Shown one piece after another: positions 44,541-54,533 of a stretch of DNA of 64,000 bases. Each line of letters opens with the position of its first letter. Positions within the stretch are counted from its first letter, which is position 1. Source of the stretch: Prochlorococcus marinus str. MIT 0917 (GTDB lineage Bacteria > Cyanobacteriota > Cyanobacteriia > PCC-6307 > Cyanobiaceae). The notes beneath the pieces were generated by a model, which saw only the letters and a list, made by a program, of their open reading frames with translations, was not told the DNA's origin and ran no database searches. A program made the translations under genes and the position numbers. The stretch spans positions 1,673,819 to 1,737,818 of the forward strand of contig NZ_CP114784.1 in the NCBI RefSeq assembly GCF_027359575.1. Direction: 5' to 3'.

Positions 44541-45770
44541 TTACACGAGTAAATTGATTTCTTTGGCTTTTTGAGAAACATCTTCCCATGGAAGAGATAT
44601 ATCAGTTCTTCCAAAATGACCATAAGCTGCAATATCTTTATAAAAATGTCCTCCTCTTAGTCTAGGAAGTTCTTGTAGGTTAAAAGATTTAATAATTGCC
44701 CCTGGTCTTAAATCAAATTGTTCTTGAACTAGTTGAGTTAATTCAGCGTCTGAAACTTTTCCGGTGCCATAAGACTCAACAAGTATTGAGACTGGTTTGG
44801 CTACACCAATTGCATAACTAAGTTGGACTTCAACTTTTTTTGCAAGATTTGCTGCAACCAAAGCTTTCGCGACAAATCTTGCTGCATAAGCTGCTGATCT
44901 ATCAACTTTTGTAGGATCCTTTCCAGAAAACGCTCCACCACCATGGCGAGCATATCCACCATATGTGTCTACGATTATTTTGCGACCTGTGAGTCCTGCA
45001 TCTCCTTGCGGTCCTCCAATTACAAATTTTCCTGTTGGATTCACTAGAAAACGAGTAGTTTCTAGTGAAGGTTTTAGAGCTAGGTCCTCTGTGGCTGGCT
45101 CGACAACTAATTCCCATAGGTCTTTTGCAATTATTTTTTGGATTTCATCTTCAAGAGTTATTCCATTGACTTCTGATTTGTGTTGAGTAGAAATCAGAAT
45201 TGTGTCTATGGAGCTGGGTAATCCGTTTTCATATGAGACACTTACTTGGGTTTTCCCATCAGGTAAAAGATAATCAATTAATTTTTGATGCCTCACTAAT
45301 GCCAATCGTCTTGCTAATCGATGAGCGAGACTAATTGGCAATGGCATAAGTTCAGGAGTCTCATCACAAGCAAATCCAAACATAATTCCTTGATCGCCAG
45401 CACCAACTTGATCTAGTGGGTCTGTTGAATGGTCTTCAGCTTCATCTACTCCTTTAGCAATGTCTGAGGACTGTTGGTCAAGTGCAACTAGGACTGCGCA
45501 GCTATTAGCATCAAAGCCACCAGCACTTGCACTTTCATAGCCAATGTTTTTGATGACCTCTCTAACAAGCTTATTGAAATCAACCTCCGCTTTAGAAGTT
45601 ATTTCTCCAGTTATTAGACATAATCCAGTATTTACTACTGCTTCACATGCAACCCTACTTGTTGGATCTTCAGTTAGAAGAGCATCTAAAACAGCATCAC
45701 TTATTTGATCGCAAATTTTATCGGGATGCCCTTCTGTTACCGATTCAGAGGTAAAAACGTATCTACTCAT
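44541..45770 (-). CDS. metK: S-adenosylmethionine synthetase
   Basis: MetK makes the methyl donor SAM from methionine and ATP. The 409-residue protein has all signatures: [20 protein letters not shown] at the N-terminus, [18 protein letters not shown] in the middle, and [18 protein letters not shown]. It lies in a minus-strand run with the HAD phosphatase, ribosomal protein S1 and the FGGY kinase. Confidence 0.98.
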   Translation of the reverse strand: MSRYVFTSESVTEGHPDKICDQISDAVLDALLTEDPTSRVACEAVVNTGLCLITGEITSKAEVDFNKLVREVIKNIGYESASAGGFDANSCAVLVALDQQSSDIAKGVDEAEDHSTDPLDQVGAGDQGIMFGFACDETPELMPLPISLAHRLARRLALVRHQKLIDYLLPDGKTQVSVSYENGLPSSIDTILISTQHKSEVNGITLEDEIQKIIAKDLWELVVEPATEDLALKPSLETTRFLVNPTGKFVIGGPQGDAGLTGRKIIVDTYGGYARHGGGAFSGKDPTKVDRSAAYAARFVAKALVAANLAKKVEVQLSYAIGVAKPVSILVESYGTGKVSDAELTQLVQEQFDLRPGAIIKSFNLQELPRLRGGHFYKDIAAYGHFGRTDISLPWEDVSQKAKEINLLV

Positions 45771-45794
45771 TGGAAATCTGACTTGAATACTACT

Positions 45795-46604
45795 TTAGGT
45801 GTTTATCTGAATATTTAATTCATTTAATTTTTCGATAATGAATTGTGTTTCGGTGAGAATGGGAGGATTTTTCCATCCACCACTAAAGCCTATTATTATT
45901 GGTATGTCAGCTTCTTTGGCCATTTTTAAATCAGTATCAGCATCTGAAATAAGTGCACATTCTGAAGGATTTATTAGCATTCTTTTGCAAAGTTCTATAA
46001 CTGCTTTTGGGTTGGGTTTTGACGGTTTATTCTCAGCACTCCAAAGATAATCAAACATACCCTCTAGTTGATTGCTGGAAATAAATTCTTCGATGCCAAC
46101 TTGTGTATCATTCGTCATTAATGCAATACTTACACCTTTATTTTTGATAGAAGCTAATAGATCAAATGCCCCAGAAATTAATTTCTTGCGCTTCTGTCTA
46201 TTATTTTTATTTTTAGCAAGGAAAATATCTACTTCATCGAATATTGTTTGACTTATTGAAATTGATTTAAACCAATCAAAACCAAAAATAGTGAATATTG
46301 TTGCTGTAGATATAATATTTTGTTCTTTCGATGCAATTGCTAGACTTGCATTAGCTGAAAGAGTTTGATTTGTTAATCCATAAACAGAATTAAGTAATTT
46401 TTTTAATAAAAAGATTTTAAAATTGTTTATTTTTAATTTTCTAAATTTGGCAACTGCAAAATCTACTCTAGTTTTGGCTAGTTCTAATAAGTATTCCTCA
46501 CTATTCGATAATGTTCCATCCTTATCAAATATTATTGCTTTAATAAAACCAACAGAACTATTTTTTATTAACAGCTCTGCCATTCCTATAAATTCAATAA
46601 TCAA
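45795..46604 (-). CDS. HAD-superfamily phosphatase
   Basis: A haloacid dehalogenase-type hydrolase. Motif I is IIFDKDGTLSNSEE (nucleophile Asp), motif II is IALMTNDTQ, and motifs III/IV are KPSKPNPKAVIEL and CALISDADTDLKMAKEADI. The helical cap lies between motifs I and II. This resembles phosphoglycolate phosphatase-like enzymes, which matter in photorespiration, but the substrate is not proven. The frame opens at 46604, overlapping the S1 gene by 4 bases; an internal ATG at 46583 would also fit. Confidence 0.85.
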   Translation of the reverse strand: MIIEFIGMAELLIKNSSVGFIKAIIFDKDGTLSNSEEYLLELAKTRVDFAVAKFRKLKINNFKIFLLKKLLNSVYGLTNQTLSANASLAIASKEQNIISTATIFTIFGFDWFKSISISQTIFDEVDIFLAKNKNNRQKRKKLISGAFDLLASIKNKGVSIALMTNDTQVGIEEFISSNQLEGMFDYLWSAENKPSKPNPKAVIELCKRMLINPSECALISDADTDLKMAKEADIPIIIGFSGGWKNPPILTETQFIIEKLNELNIQINT

Positions 46605-47710
46605 ATAGTCATTACTGCAATAGGATCTTCTCCTTCCTCAGCTTGCTCAAGAAGCATTTGTTTATATCTTGCGGCCATCTCCTCAGCTTTATCAAAAACT
46701 TTTTGAGGGTCTGTCAGCATATCTCCTGGCTCTGGTTCAAGTGCCTTAGTAGAAAGGGAAATTCGTCCTCTTTCAGCATCTAGGTCTATGATCATGACTT
46801 TCATTTGGTCATTGACGTTTAATACAGAGTGGGGAGTTTCAATATGTTCATGACTTATCTCGGAAATGTGAAGCAGCCCACTTACACCCCCAATGTCTAT
46901 AAATGCACCATAAGGTTTGATTCCTCTAACTGCTCCTACAACAACTTCTCCAACTTCAAGACGATTCATTTTTCTTTCAACCAAAGCCCTGCGATGACTT
47001 AGGACGAGCCTATTTCTTTCTTCATCAACTTCTAAAAATTTCAAAGGTAGGAAATCAGCAACTAGTTCTTCTTTCGCCTTTCTAGTGCTTATATGGGATC
47101 CAGGAATAAAGCCCCTAAGTCCTTCAACTCTAACTAGCGCTCCACCTCTATTTGTAGCAAAAACTTCTGAATAAATTGTTGCATCTTCTTTTTGCAATTG
47201 TCGAACTCTTTCCCAAGCTCGTTGATATTCAATTCTTCTAATTGATAAGGATAATTGACCATCCTCATTCTCTTCCGTCATTATAAAAAATTCTCTAATT
47301 TCTGAAGGCTGTAAAACATCACTCAGGCCCTCGACTCTATTTATGGATACTTCTTGCATTGGCATAAAAGCAGCTGTTTTTGCACCAATGTCAATCATTG
47401 CTCCTTTGGATTCAAGAGCAAAAACAGTTCCATTTACTATATCTCCAGGTTTAAAGTTGTAGTCATATTTGCTTAGTAAAGATGCAAATTCATCAAGAGT
47501 GAAGCCTGCACTTTCAAGATCACTCTTATTAACTCTGCTTGAAGAGTTATCAGCAGCAGGAATGTTTTTTGGGATATCTTCTTCTTTTAATTCATTATTG
47601 GAATTCTCTTCTAATTCAGCACTTACAGAATTTGAGATAGTTTCTTCAGGTATTGATGTTTCTTTTTCAGGATTCTTTTCTTGAACTTTGCTTGCTTGAT
47701 TTTCGGACAT
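46601..47710 (-). CDS. rpsA: 30S ribosomal protein S1
   Basis: A 369-residue cyanobacterial S1 with an acidic N-terminus of about 75 residues and three S1/OB-fold domains. The first begins YNFKPGDIVNGTVFALESKG, the second lies around ATNRGGALVRVEGLRGFIPG, and the third is VGEVVVGAVRGIKPYGAFID. S1 helps mRNA bind the ribosome. It is shorter than the six-domain E. coli protein, as usual for cyanobacteria and chloroplasts. The N-terminal region rich in Glu, Ser and Asn is variable. Confidence 0.95.
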   Translation of the reverse strand: MSENQASKVQEKNPEKETSIPEETISNSVSAELEENSNNELKEEDIPKNIPAADNSSSRVNKSDLESAGFTLDEFASLLSKYDYNFKPGDIVNGTVFALESKGAMIDIGAKTAAFMPMQEVSINRVEGLSDVLQPSEIREFFIMTEENEDGQLSLSIRRIEYQRAWERVRQLQKEDATIYSEVFATNRGGALVRVEGLRGFIPGSHISTRKAKEELVADFLPLKFLEVDEERNRLVLSHRRALVERKMNRLEVGEVVVGAVRGIKPYGAFIDIGGVSGLLHISEISHEHIETPHSVLNVNDQMKVMIIDLDAERGRISLSTKALEPEPGDMLTDPQKVFDKAEEMAARYKQMLLEQAEEGEDPIAVMTI

Positions 47711-47813
47711 GCTTGAATGACGGTCTGCCTTTTTAGGACAGTGCGATAGAAATACAAAATGGCCCGCCGACCATATTGAGCTTAAATTCTACTTTATTGA
47801 TAGGTCTTTCTAG

Positions 47814-48293
47814 TTAAAGAACTGATGCCAATTGTTCTTTTTTTATTGGTTTTAGTGATTCAAGGGTTTTCATAAAATCATTTATCCCATCAAATTGTCT
47901 ATAAACAGAGGCAAATCTTATGTATGCAACTTCATTAATATCTTTTAATTGTGAAAGAACCATTTCTCCAATCTCATTTGTTTTTACTTCTTTTCGAATT
48001 CCTTGATTAAGTTCTAGTTCAATTTCATCAACAATAAATTCAATTTGAGATCCATTTACAAGTGTTTTTTCACATGCTCTGTTTATACCATTAACTATTT
48101 TACTTCGATTAAATAATTCTTTTGCTCCACTTCTTTTTAAAACAGTAATTGGTGTAGTTTCCACTCTTTCATAAGTAGTAAATCGGAAGTCGCAATTTAA
48201 GCACTCCCTTCTTCTTCTGACGCTTCTTCCAGAATCGGCGGAACGAGATTCAAGAACTCGACTGTCTGTATTTTGGCAAGATGGGCACTGCAT
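47814..48293 (-). CDS. nrdR: Transcriptional repressor NrdR
   Basis: NrdR senses ATP/dATP and represses ribonucleotide reductase genes. The 159-residue protein has the zinc ribbon [17 protein letters not shown] with [18 protein letters not shown], then an ATP-cone starting [20 protein letters not shown]. Length and architecture are normal. It starts about 150 bases beyond the long palindromic terminator shared with psbT. Confidence 0.97.
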   Translation of the reverse strand: MQCPSCQNTDSRVLESRSADSGRSVRRRRECLNCDFRFTTYERVETTPITVLKRSGAKELFNRSKIVNGINRACEKTLVNGSQIEFIVDEIELELNQGIRKEVKTNEIGEMVLSQLKDINEVAYIRFASVYRQFDGINDFMKTLESLKPIKKEQLASVL

Positions 48294-48436
48294 GCAGCCC
48301 TTTTCAATGATTTAACTAACTTTAAACATTTATTTGGCTTATGAGAAGGGGAAGATTAAATAAAACTACTTTTTAATTAAATAAATTGTATTTGTTATTG
48401 AAGAATGAAGTTAATAAAAATTTTAAATTAAGGTCC

Positions 48437-48480
48437 AGTCACAAAAAAAGCCCTGAAATTTCAGGGCTTTTTTTGTGACT
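48437..48480. terminator. Perfect 44-base palindrome terminator between psbT and nrdR
   Basis: Two exactly complementary 22-base arms (starting agtcacaaaaaaagccctg) meet with no spacer. The A and T tracts on either side of the GC core make it a terminator in both directions. It lies just past the psbT stop codon. Confidence 0.85.
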
Positions 48481-48481
48481 T

Positions 48482-48577
48482 TTACTTGTCGTATTTCGGA
48501 GGATCGCGAAATGCTACAGCAAAGAAGAGAGTTACAAGTGCCAAAGTAAGTATTAGCACGTAGGAGAAAGCTTCCAT
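48482..48577 (-). CDS. psbT: Photosystem II protein T
   Basis: A 31-residue PSII subunit at the dimer interface. It starts [20 protein letters not shown] and ends RDPPKYDK. It lies 36 bases downstream of psbB, the usual psbB-psbT order, and is followed by a perfect palindromic terminator. Confidence 0.97.
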
Positions 48578-48613
48578 CTAAGTTCTCGGTATAAGGGGGT
48601 AAAGAATCCTGAG

Positions 48614-50137
48614 TTAGGCTCGACCTGGAACTCGGCGCGTTGATTCGTCTCCTAGTTTTTTGAAGAGACCAAACTCAACTTGATCCCCAAGCTCTGGATC
48701 GATACCTGAGAATCTGTCGCCAAATAGAGTTCTTGCGGCGTGCCACCAGTGCCCGAAGAGGAATAACAAGCCAAAGCACAAGTGTGCATAAGTGAACCAG
48801 GCTCTTGGAGAGCTTCTGAATACACCATCAGACTTGTAGCGATCTCTATCAAACTTGAATGCTTCTCCAAGTTGAGACTTTCTAGCTAAACGCTTTACTA
48901 TGACTGGATCAGTAAATGTTTGACCATTTAATTCACCACCATAAACAGTAGCTGTTACTCCAGTTTGTTCAATAGAGTACTTAGCTTCGGCGCGACGGAA
49001 AGGAATGTCAGCTTTAACGTTCCCATCCTTGTCTTCAAGAATGACTGGGAAGTTTTCAAAGAAATTTGGAATTCTTCTTACTTCTAAGTCATTGCCATCG
49101 CTATCAGTAAATGAGATGTGACCTTGCCATCCACTTGGAACTCCATCGCCATTAACCATTGCTCCAACTCTGAATAGTCCTCCTTTTGCTGGACTATTGC
49201 CGACATAGTCATAGAAAGCAAGTTGCTCAGGAATGGCTTCATAAGCTTCAGCTTTCGAAGCACCATCATTCATAGACTCTTGAACTCTGCGGTTGATTTC
49301 AGTTTTGAAATACCCAGAATCCCATTGATATCTGGTTGGACCAAATAATTCAACTGGAGTTGTTGCTGATCCATACCACATGGTTCCAGCGACTACGAAG
49401 GATACAAAAAGAACAGCTGCTAGAGCACTTGCTAGAACGCCCTCTAGGCTACCTAGCTTTAAAGCCCTATATAGCCTTTCTCCAGGTCTATTGGTGATAT
49501 GGAATATTCCACCAATTATTCCTAAAAGTCCTGCCCCAACGTGATTGGCGACAATCCCTCCAGCATTAAATGGATTAAATCCTTCTGCACCCCAGACTGG
49601 AGCAACTTTTTCTACATGCCCGGTTAATCCATATGGGTCAGAAACCCATATGCCTACAGTTGAGCAATGAAATGCGCCAAACCCAAAGCATGTCAAGCCA
49701 GCTAAGAAAAGATGGATTCCAAATATTCTTGGAAGATCTAAAGCTGGTTCTCCAGTGCGGGAATCTTCCCACAATTCAAGGTCCCAATATGTCCAGTGCC
49801 ATACGGCAGCGAGCATTAAAAGACCACTGAAAACTATATGAGCTGCAGCAACACCTTCGAAGCTCCAGAATCCGGGGTCAACTCCGGTTGCTCCGGTTAT
49901 ATCCCATCCGTTCCAGCTACCTGTAATTCCTAGGCGGGCCATAAACGGCATGACATACATGCCTTGGCGCCACATTGGATTAAGTACTGGATCAGAAGGA
50001 TCAAAAATGGCCAATTCATATAAGGCCATTGAGCCGGCCCAGCCGGCTAACAAAGCAGTATGCATGAGGTGCACGGCCAAGAGGCGGCCAGGGTCGTTGA
50101 TAACGACTGTGTGCACCCGATACCAGGGCAATCCCAT
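48614..50137 (-). CDS. psbB: Photosystem II chlorophyll-binding protein CP47
   Basis: CP47 is a PSII inner antenna protein with six transmembrane helices and about 16 chlorophylls. The 507-residue protein starts [20 protein letters not shown] and contains [18 protein letters not shown] and the large lumenal loop. It ends with [20 protein letters not shown] and the C-terminal [19 protein letters not shown]. It heads the psbB-psbT unit. About 480 bases lie upstream before the divergent psbM. Confidence 0.98.
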   Translation of the reverse strand: MGLPWYRVHTVVINDPGRLLAVHLMHTALLAGWAGSMALYELAIFDPSDPVLNPMWRQGMYVMPFMARLGITGSWNGWDITGATGVDPGFWSFEGVAAAHIVFSGLLMLAAVWHWTYWDLELWEDSRTGEPALDLPRIFGIHLFLAGLTCFGFGAFHCSTVGIWVSDPYGLTGHVEKVAPVWGAEGFNPFNAGGIVANHVGAGLLGIIGGIFHITNRPGERLYRALKLGSLEGVLASALAAVLFVSFVVAGTMWYGSATTPVELFGPTRYQWDSGYFKTEINRRVQESMNDGASKAEAYEAIPEQLAFYDYVGNSPAKGGLFRVGAMVNGDGVPSGWQGHISFTDSDGNDLEVRRIPNFFENFPVILEDKDGNVKADIPFRRAEAKYSIEQTGVTATVYGGELNGQTFTDPVIVKRLARKSQLGEAFKFDRDRYKSDGVFRSSPRAWFTYAHLCFGLLFLFGHWWHAARTLFGDRFSGIDPELGDQVEFGLFKKLGDESTRRVPGRA

Positions 50138-50614
50138 GGGTCAGGTTCGTGTAACGAAGCTGCTTAATGCAGCAAGACTGGAAAGATCGTAAATGGTATT
50201 GCTTGAGTTAAGGCACAGGATGTAGAGACCTGAAATGACTTTTGACACTCTTGAGTCAAATCTAACTGGTTTTGAGGGTCTAAAAATGGCGAATAGACAG
50301 TGATAGACTAGAAAAGATGAAAAAAAGAAGAAAAAAAAGAATTTGTTGAATTTAAATTTATTTTGTAATTTTAAGACTTTTTTATAACCAATTAGTTTTA
50401 AAAAAACTGAAAATCGGCAATGAATTTACTTAAAACCGATAAGTTTGGGAAATTTTTTTGGCCATATCAAATCCAAATAATTGAATAGGGTTTTAAAATC
50501 GTAATTTTTCGGCAAATTACAAAATCTCAGTCTCTTTGATTTAAAACCCAGTTTTTTTGCTTAAGGGATATATAGTTTGTTTCAGTTAAAATTGTTCTGA
50601 GTAAAAACCTGGGT
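50138..50614. other. Divergent promoter region between psbB and psbM
   Basis: 477 bases with no accepted gene. Near psbB a short hairpin (gctgc-ttaat-gcagc at 50159-50173) lies in its 5' leader. A 22-codon plus-strand frame at 50237-50305 is not supported. The right part is very AT-rich and ends in the psbM leader. Exact promoters are not recognised. Confidence 0.45.
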
Positions 50615-50773
50615 ATGGAAACCACTAGTTTTGGATTTGCCGCAAGTCTTTTATTTGTTGGAGTACCAACGATCTTTCTTATTGGCCTTTTCGTTTCTAC
50701 CAGCGATGGCGAGAAATCAAGCTTTTATTCTGATACCAGCAAGGGTAGATTGAGCCCTGAGCCTAAAAAGTAA
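50615..50773 (+). CDS. psbM: Photosystem II protein M, with extended C-terminus
   Basis: A PSII dimer-interface subunit with one helix: METTSFGFAASLLFVGVPTI, then FLIGLFVSTS. At 52 residues it has a hydrophilic tail (DGEKSSFYSDTSKGRLSPEP) beyond the roughly 34-residue PsbM of freshwater cyanobacteria, as seen in other marine picocyanobacteria. Confidence 0.93.
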   Translation: METTSFGFAASLLFVGVPTIFLIGLFVSTSDGEKSSFYSDTSKGRLSPEPKK

Positions 50774-50910
50774 TTTAGGACTTAAATCAAATAAAAGTTC
50801 TCAAGTATTTGCTTGAGGTATTTAAAATTTTTGAAGTTTTACCGTAAAGGTATGGCTTCAAATACTTATACGTTAAATTAAAAGACTAAGATAATTTGTT
50901 CTTCTTTAGG

Positions 50911-51351
50911 ATGAGTGCAGCAAATAATAGATGGAAATTAAAAAAAACAGTTCTTCCTCAGCACACTGACCATGCAGGAGTTATGTGGCATGGCTCTTAT
51001 TTAGATTTCTTAGAAGAGGGGAGAATCGATGCATTAGATAAAGTTGGATGCTCATATTCCGAATTATCCAAACAAGGCTTTGAAATAATAGTGATTTCTA
51101 TGCAAATAAAATATAAAATATCTTTTTTTCATGGGGAAAAGGTTTTATTAAATAGTCAATTTAAGCTGGAAAATAAAATAAGACTTAATTGTAAAACTTT
51201 ATTTTTGAAATCAAATGGTGATATTGGTGCAGAAGCCTCAATAGGTCTTGTTGTCGTAAACAAAATAAATAATTCAATAAAGTTAGTTAGAGATTTACCA
51301 GTACAAATAAAAAATATATTATTACTCCTTGAAGAAGGACCTGAATTTTAA
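50911..51351 (+). CDS. Acyl-CoA thioesterase, 4-hydroxybenzoyl-CoA thioesterase family
   Basis: A hot-dog-fold thioesterase of about 146 residues. The motif QHTDHAGVMWHGSYLDFLEE includes the catalytic Asp of this family, followed by GRIDALDKVGCSYSEL and IVISMQIKYKI. In cyanobacteria such enzymes may act as 1,4-dihydroxy-2-naphthoyl-CoA thioesterase in phylloquinone synthesis; that role is a guess here. ATG 50911 is preferred over an in-frame TTG at 50896. It is followed closely by prmC. Confidence 0.87.
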   Translation: MSAANNRWKLKKTVLPQHTDHAGVMWHGSYLDFLEEGRIDALDKVGCSYSELSKQGFEIIVISMQIKYKISFFHGEKVLLNSQFKLENKIRLNCKTLFLKSNGDIGAEASIGLVVVNKINNSIKLVRDLPVQIKNILLLLEEGPEF

Positions 51352-51365
51352 ATCATTATATTATT

Positions 51366-52238
51366 TTGATTGTCAACTCCATTACTGGTAATACTTTTCT
51401 TCAATGGAGAAAAAAAATGATATTGAAAGGAGGAAGTAAAGTTGATTTTGATTGGCTTTTAGATATAGCTGCTGGAGTTTCTTGGATTAAGTTGCAAAAG
51501 ATAATTTTGAATCCTGAGCATTTTATTTTCTTAGAAATCTCAACTGAAGAATTAGAATCTATTTGGGAATCTCATTTGAAAGATCAAACACCACTTCAAT
51601 ATTTGATTTCTAAATGTCCCTGGAGAGATGTTGAGTTAGAGGCTTCATCAGAGGCTCTGATCCCTCGGCAAGAAACAGAATTTTTGATTGATTTTGCTTT
51701 GAAAAAAGTGACTCATATTGATCGTGGAAGATGGGCTGATCTAGGTACGGGCTCTGGACCGATTGCAGTATCTTTAGCTAAATCTCTTCCTAATTGGAAT
51801 GGACATGCCTCTGATATTTGTAATGAAGCTTTAGACCTCGCAAAAAGAAATTTAAAATCTATTGTTCCTAATGCGAATGTGAGATTTTCTTTGGGAGATT
51901 GGTGGGAACCTTTGAAAAGATGGTGGGGAAGCTTTGATCTAGTTTTAAGTAATCCTCCTTATATACCTTCTGACTTAATTGCAGAGTTAGAACCAGTTGT
52001 TAAAAACCATGAGCCTCGTATAGCTTTGGATGGTGGAGAGGATGGAATGAATGCTTCTCGAAAAATCATTCTCGGGGCATCAAATGGACTTGCTAAAGGA
52101 GGTTGGTTAATTCTTGAACATCATTATGATCAAAGTGAAAAGATAATTGATGTCATGAAGAATATTGGAATGGAAGAAGTTTCCTTTGAAAAAGATTTAA
52201 GTGGAATTAAGCGTTATGCAATTTGCCGTAAAAAATGA
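51366..52238 (+). CDS. prmC: Peptide chain release factor N5-glutamine methyltransferase
   Basis: PrmC methylates the Gln of the GGQ motif in release factors. The 290-residue protein has the N-terminal helical domain and the catalytic domain with SAM motif RWADLGTGSGPIAVSLAK and the substrate motif VLSNPPYIPSDL, plus IPRQETEFLIDF upstream. The TTG at 51366 is chosen because conserved TFLQWRKKMILKGGS lies before the first internal ATG. The stop is one base before the sua5 start. Confidence 0.94.
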   Translation: MIVNSITGNTFLQWRKKMILKGGSKVDFDWLLDIAAGVSWIKLQKIILNPEHFIFLEISTEELESIWESHLKDQTPLQYLISKCPWRDVELEASSEALIPRQETEFLIDFALKKVTHIDRGRWADLGTGSGPIAVSLAKSLPNWNGHASDICNEALDLAKRNLKSIVPNANVRFSLGDWWEPLKRWWGSFDLVLSNPPYIPSDLIAELEPVVKNHEPRIALDGGEDGMNASRKIILGASNGLAKGGWLILEHHYDQSEKIIDVMKNIGMEEVSFEKDLSGIKRYAICRKK

Positions 52239-52239
52239 A

Positions 52240-52815
52240 ATGATCATCGAGCAATTGGGAGTTTCTGACTTGGCTTTAAAGTTGAGAAAGGGATCTTTAG
52301 CTTTATTCCCTACTGATACTTTGCCAGCACTTTGTTCATACCCCAAATACTCAAAGAAAATATGGGCTATCAAGAAAAGGCCTTCAACTAAGCCACTTAT
52401 ATTAATGGGAGGATGCTTGGATGATTTATTTGAGTTTGTTCATCCTTGTGCCAAAGAAGACGGCTTGAAATTGGCAAAAATTTATTGGCCTGGAGCTTTA
52501 ACAATTGTTTTGCCAACAACAGGAAATTTTTCTGAGAATCTAAATTGTCATTCTAATTCTCTAGGTTTCAGAGTCCCCGCCCAAAAGCTTGCAAGAGATT
52601 TGCTTATAAAAACAGGTCCTCTTGCAACTACTAGTGCAAACATTTCTGGAGAAGCACCTGTTAAAGATGCTTTAGAAGCTTCGATTAAATTCCCTGGGAT
52701 TCCAATACTTGCTCCTGTTCCTTGGCCAAATTCCTCTGGTCTCGCAAGCACAGTTGTTGAATGGAGAGAAGGGGACTGGAATTTATTAAGAGCTGGTTCA
52801 GTTGTTTTGAATTAA
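52240..52815 (+). CDS. Threonylcarbamoyl-AMP synthase (Sua5/YciO/YrdC family)
   Basis: This family makes threonylcarbamoyl-AMP for t6A37 in tRNA. The 191-residue product has the signature KGSLALFPTDTLPALCSYP, KKRPSTKPLILMGG, WPGALTIVLPTTG, LGFRVPAQKLA and TTSANISGEAP. It is the short TsaC form without the Sua5 C-terminal domain. The frame is open from 52201, but ATG 52240 directly follows the prmC stop and gives a normal N-terminus, so it is preferred. Confidence 0.9.
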   Translation: MIIEQLGVSDLALKLRKGSLALFPTDTLPALCSYPKYSKKIWAIKKRPSTKPLILMGGCLDDLFEFVHPCAKEDGLKLAKIYWPGALTIVLPTTGNFSENLNCHSNSLGFRVPAQKLARDLLIKTGPLATTSANISGEAPVKDALEASIKFPGIPILAPVPWPNSSGLASTVVEWREGDWNLLRAGSVVLN

Positions 52816-52824
52816 AAGACAAGA

Positions 52825-52983
52825 ATGATTTATCTGCTTGTGACCGTTTTATTTTTGCAGTTTCTTTTTTGGTGGGTGTTTAGATTGCCCATGATTGGTT
52901 TTGATTGGATTTATCAATTAAAGTTTTTCAACTTCTTTGTTTTTGTTTTTTTTATTTGGATTGTCTCTGGTGAATCTAAATAG
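52825..52983 (+). CDS. Small aromatic-rich membrane protein (52 aa)
   Basis: ATG 52825 starts 9 bases after the tsaC-like stop. It encodes 52 residues with two hydrophobic segments (YLLVTVLFLQFLFWWVF and FFNFFVFVFFIWIV) and a short loop LPMIGFDWIYQ. Phe and Trp are very abundant. It probably spans the membrane twice. No family is recognised, and it may be cotranscribed with prmC and the Sua5-like gene. Confidence 0.6.
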   Translation: MIYLLVTVLFLQFLFWWVFRLPMIGFDWIYQLKFFNFFVFVFFIWIVSGESK

Positions 52984-53008
52984 ATATTTTTAGCTCTGCT
53001 TTCTAAAA

Positions 53009-53080
53009 TGCCGGCTAACAGATTTGAACTGATGACCTTCGCTTTACAAAAGCGCTGCTCTACCGCTGAGCTAAGCCGGC
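53009..53080 (-). tRNA. tRNA-Thr (UGU)
   Basis: On the minus strand the gene begins GCCGGCTTAGCTCAGCGG, has anticodon loop TTTGTAA (anticodon TGT), T-arm GTTCAAATC and ends TTAGCCGGCA. No CCA is encoded. The total is 72 bases with a complete acceptor stem. Confidence 0.95.
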
Positions 53081-53201
53081 TTTTTTTTATATTACCTAAG
53101 AAAGTAATCTAAAAGTTAATCCATATAGGAAATTTGTTGAAAATAATTTTTAAGTTTCTTTTTGATCTCATCCAACACAATGAATGCAATCTTTTCAGTG
53201 A

Positions 53202-53549
53202 TTAAGAATTTTTATCTGTGGCTTCAGTTTGTTGAGGATTTTCTTTTGGCTGATCCTTAGGCTCTTTAAGTTTGATTTGACCATTCATAGTTCTTTTTAT
53301 TGGTAGGTTCGCAACTAATGCGGTCATGCGATCTTCTGTCTCAAGGCTTACTGCGCCTTCATCGACATCTATCTCTACATACTTAGCTACTACCTCAAGT
53401 ATTTCTCTTCTCATTTGATCTAAAAGTTCTGTACTGAGATCTGATCGATCATGAGCTAAAACAAGTTGCAACCTCTCTCTCGCAGTGCTAGCGCTAGCGG
53501 GCTGCCTACGTAGCAACTTGTTGATAATGTCTCTAAGTGTCATTGCCAT
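53202..53549 (-). CDS. minE: Cell division topological specificity factor MinE
   Basis: MinE drives MinD off the membrane and restricts MinCD to the poles. The 115-residue protein starts [19 protein letters not shown], with the anti-MinCD region [17 protein letters not shown], then the dimerisation domain. The tail ([19 protein letters not shown]) is hydrophilic and longer than in E. coli. It is the last gene of minC-minD-minE. Confidence 0.95.
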   Translation of the reverse strand: MAMTLRDIINKLLRRQPASASTARERLQLVLAHDRSDLSTELLDQMRREILEVVAKYVEIDVDEGAVSLETEDRMTALVANLPIKRTMNGQIKLKEPKDQPKENPQQTEATDKNS

Positions 53550-53553
53550 TGTT

Positions 53554-54390
53554 TTAGAAAATTTTTGTTTGCATTAGTCTTCTAAATTTCGCACCAAATC
53601 CCGAACTCTCCTCTATTGGGTCAATAAGTGGAATATCTTCTCCTTGTAATCTCTTGGCAATATTTAAATAACATTTAGCTGCTGGGGAATTAACGCTATT
53701 TAAAGTTAGAGGCTCACCTCTGTTTGTACTGACAATTACCTGTTCATCTTCTAATACAAGACCAAGTAAAGGTAAGGCTAAAATATCAGTTACATCATTG
53801 ATAGAAAGCATTTCTTGGTTTGCCATCATCTTTGGTCTAACTCTATTAAGAACTAACTGGACTGGTTTAATAGAATTTGTATTAAGTAAACCAATTACTC
53901 TGTCTGCATCTCTTACTGCTGATACCTCAGGGTTGGTAACTACAATTGCTTCTTGAGAGGCTGCCATAGCATTTTTAAATCCATCTTCAACTCCTGCAGG
54001 GCAGTCAATTAAAACGTAATTGAACTGTTCTTTTAACATATCGACTATACGCTTCATATCATCTGGTTTTAACCAATCAAGCATTCTTGGATTCCCAGCA
54101 GGAAGTAAAGATAGATTAGATTCTTGCTTGTGCTTGACTAAGGCCTGATCAAGCCTGCATTCCTCCTCAAGAACTTCTTGTGCCGTATACACAATTCGAT
54201 TTTCAAGACCTAAAAGTAAATCCAAATTTCGCAGACCAAAATCTGCGTCTAAGACAGCAGTGTTTAACCCCTGCCTTGCCAGTGAAATGCCAAGATTTGC
54301 TGTAAGGGTTGTCTTGCCGACACCACCCTTCCCTGAGCAAATAAGAATTACACGCGTATCTGTCGCCACGGACCTCCTTGGATTCGACAA
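53554..54390 (-). CDS. minD: Septum site-determining ATPase MinD
   Basis: MinD is a membrane-associated ATPase that recruits MinC. The deviant Walker [19 protein letters not shown] is near residue 18, followed by [14 protein letters not shown] and [13 protein letters not shown]. The C-terminal amphipathic helix ([15 protein letters not shown]) is the membrane-targeting sequence. Length is 278 residues. The gap to minE is 4 bases. Confidence 0.97.
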   Translation of the reverse strand: MSNPRRSVATDTRVILICSGKGGVGKTTLTANLGISLARQGLNTAVLDADFGLRNLDLLLGLENRIVYTAQEVLEEECRLDQALVKHKQESNLSLLPAGNPRMLDWLKPDDMKRIVDMLKEQFNYVLIDCPAGVEDGFKNAMAASQEAIVVTNPEVSAVRDADRVIGLLNTNSIKPVQLVLNRVRPKMMANQEMLSINDVTDILALPLLGLVLEDEQVIVSTNRGEPLTLNSVNSPAAKCYLNIAKRLQGEDIPLIDPIEESSGFGAKFRRLMQTKIF

Positions 54391-54533
54391 ATTTTAGTTC
54401 GATTTTGATGAAGAAAAAAGCTTTATTGTCAGATCGATTGCATTGGGTTTGCTTTTGAAGACATCTCTCAGGTCTTAAGTAGTAATTTATTCTTGATTTT
54501 ATTTGTAAATCCTATTTGGATTAACTTCTCGTA

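Noticed and set aside
50237-50305. 22-codon ORF upstream of psbB, considered as a small gene or ferredoxin remnant
   Set aside because: It has no cysteine motif, no ribosome site and an undistinguished composition.
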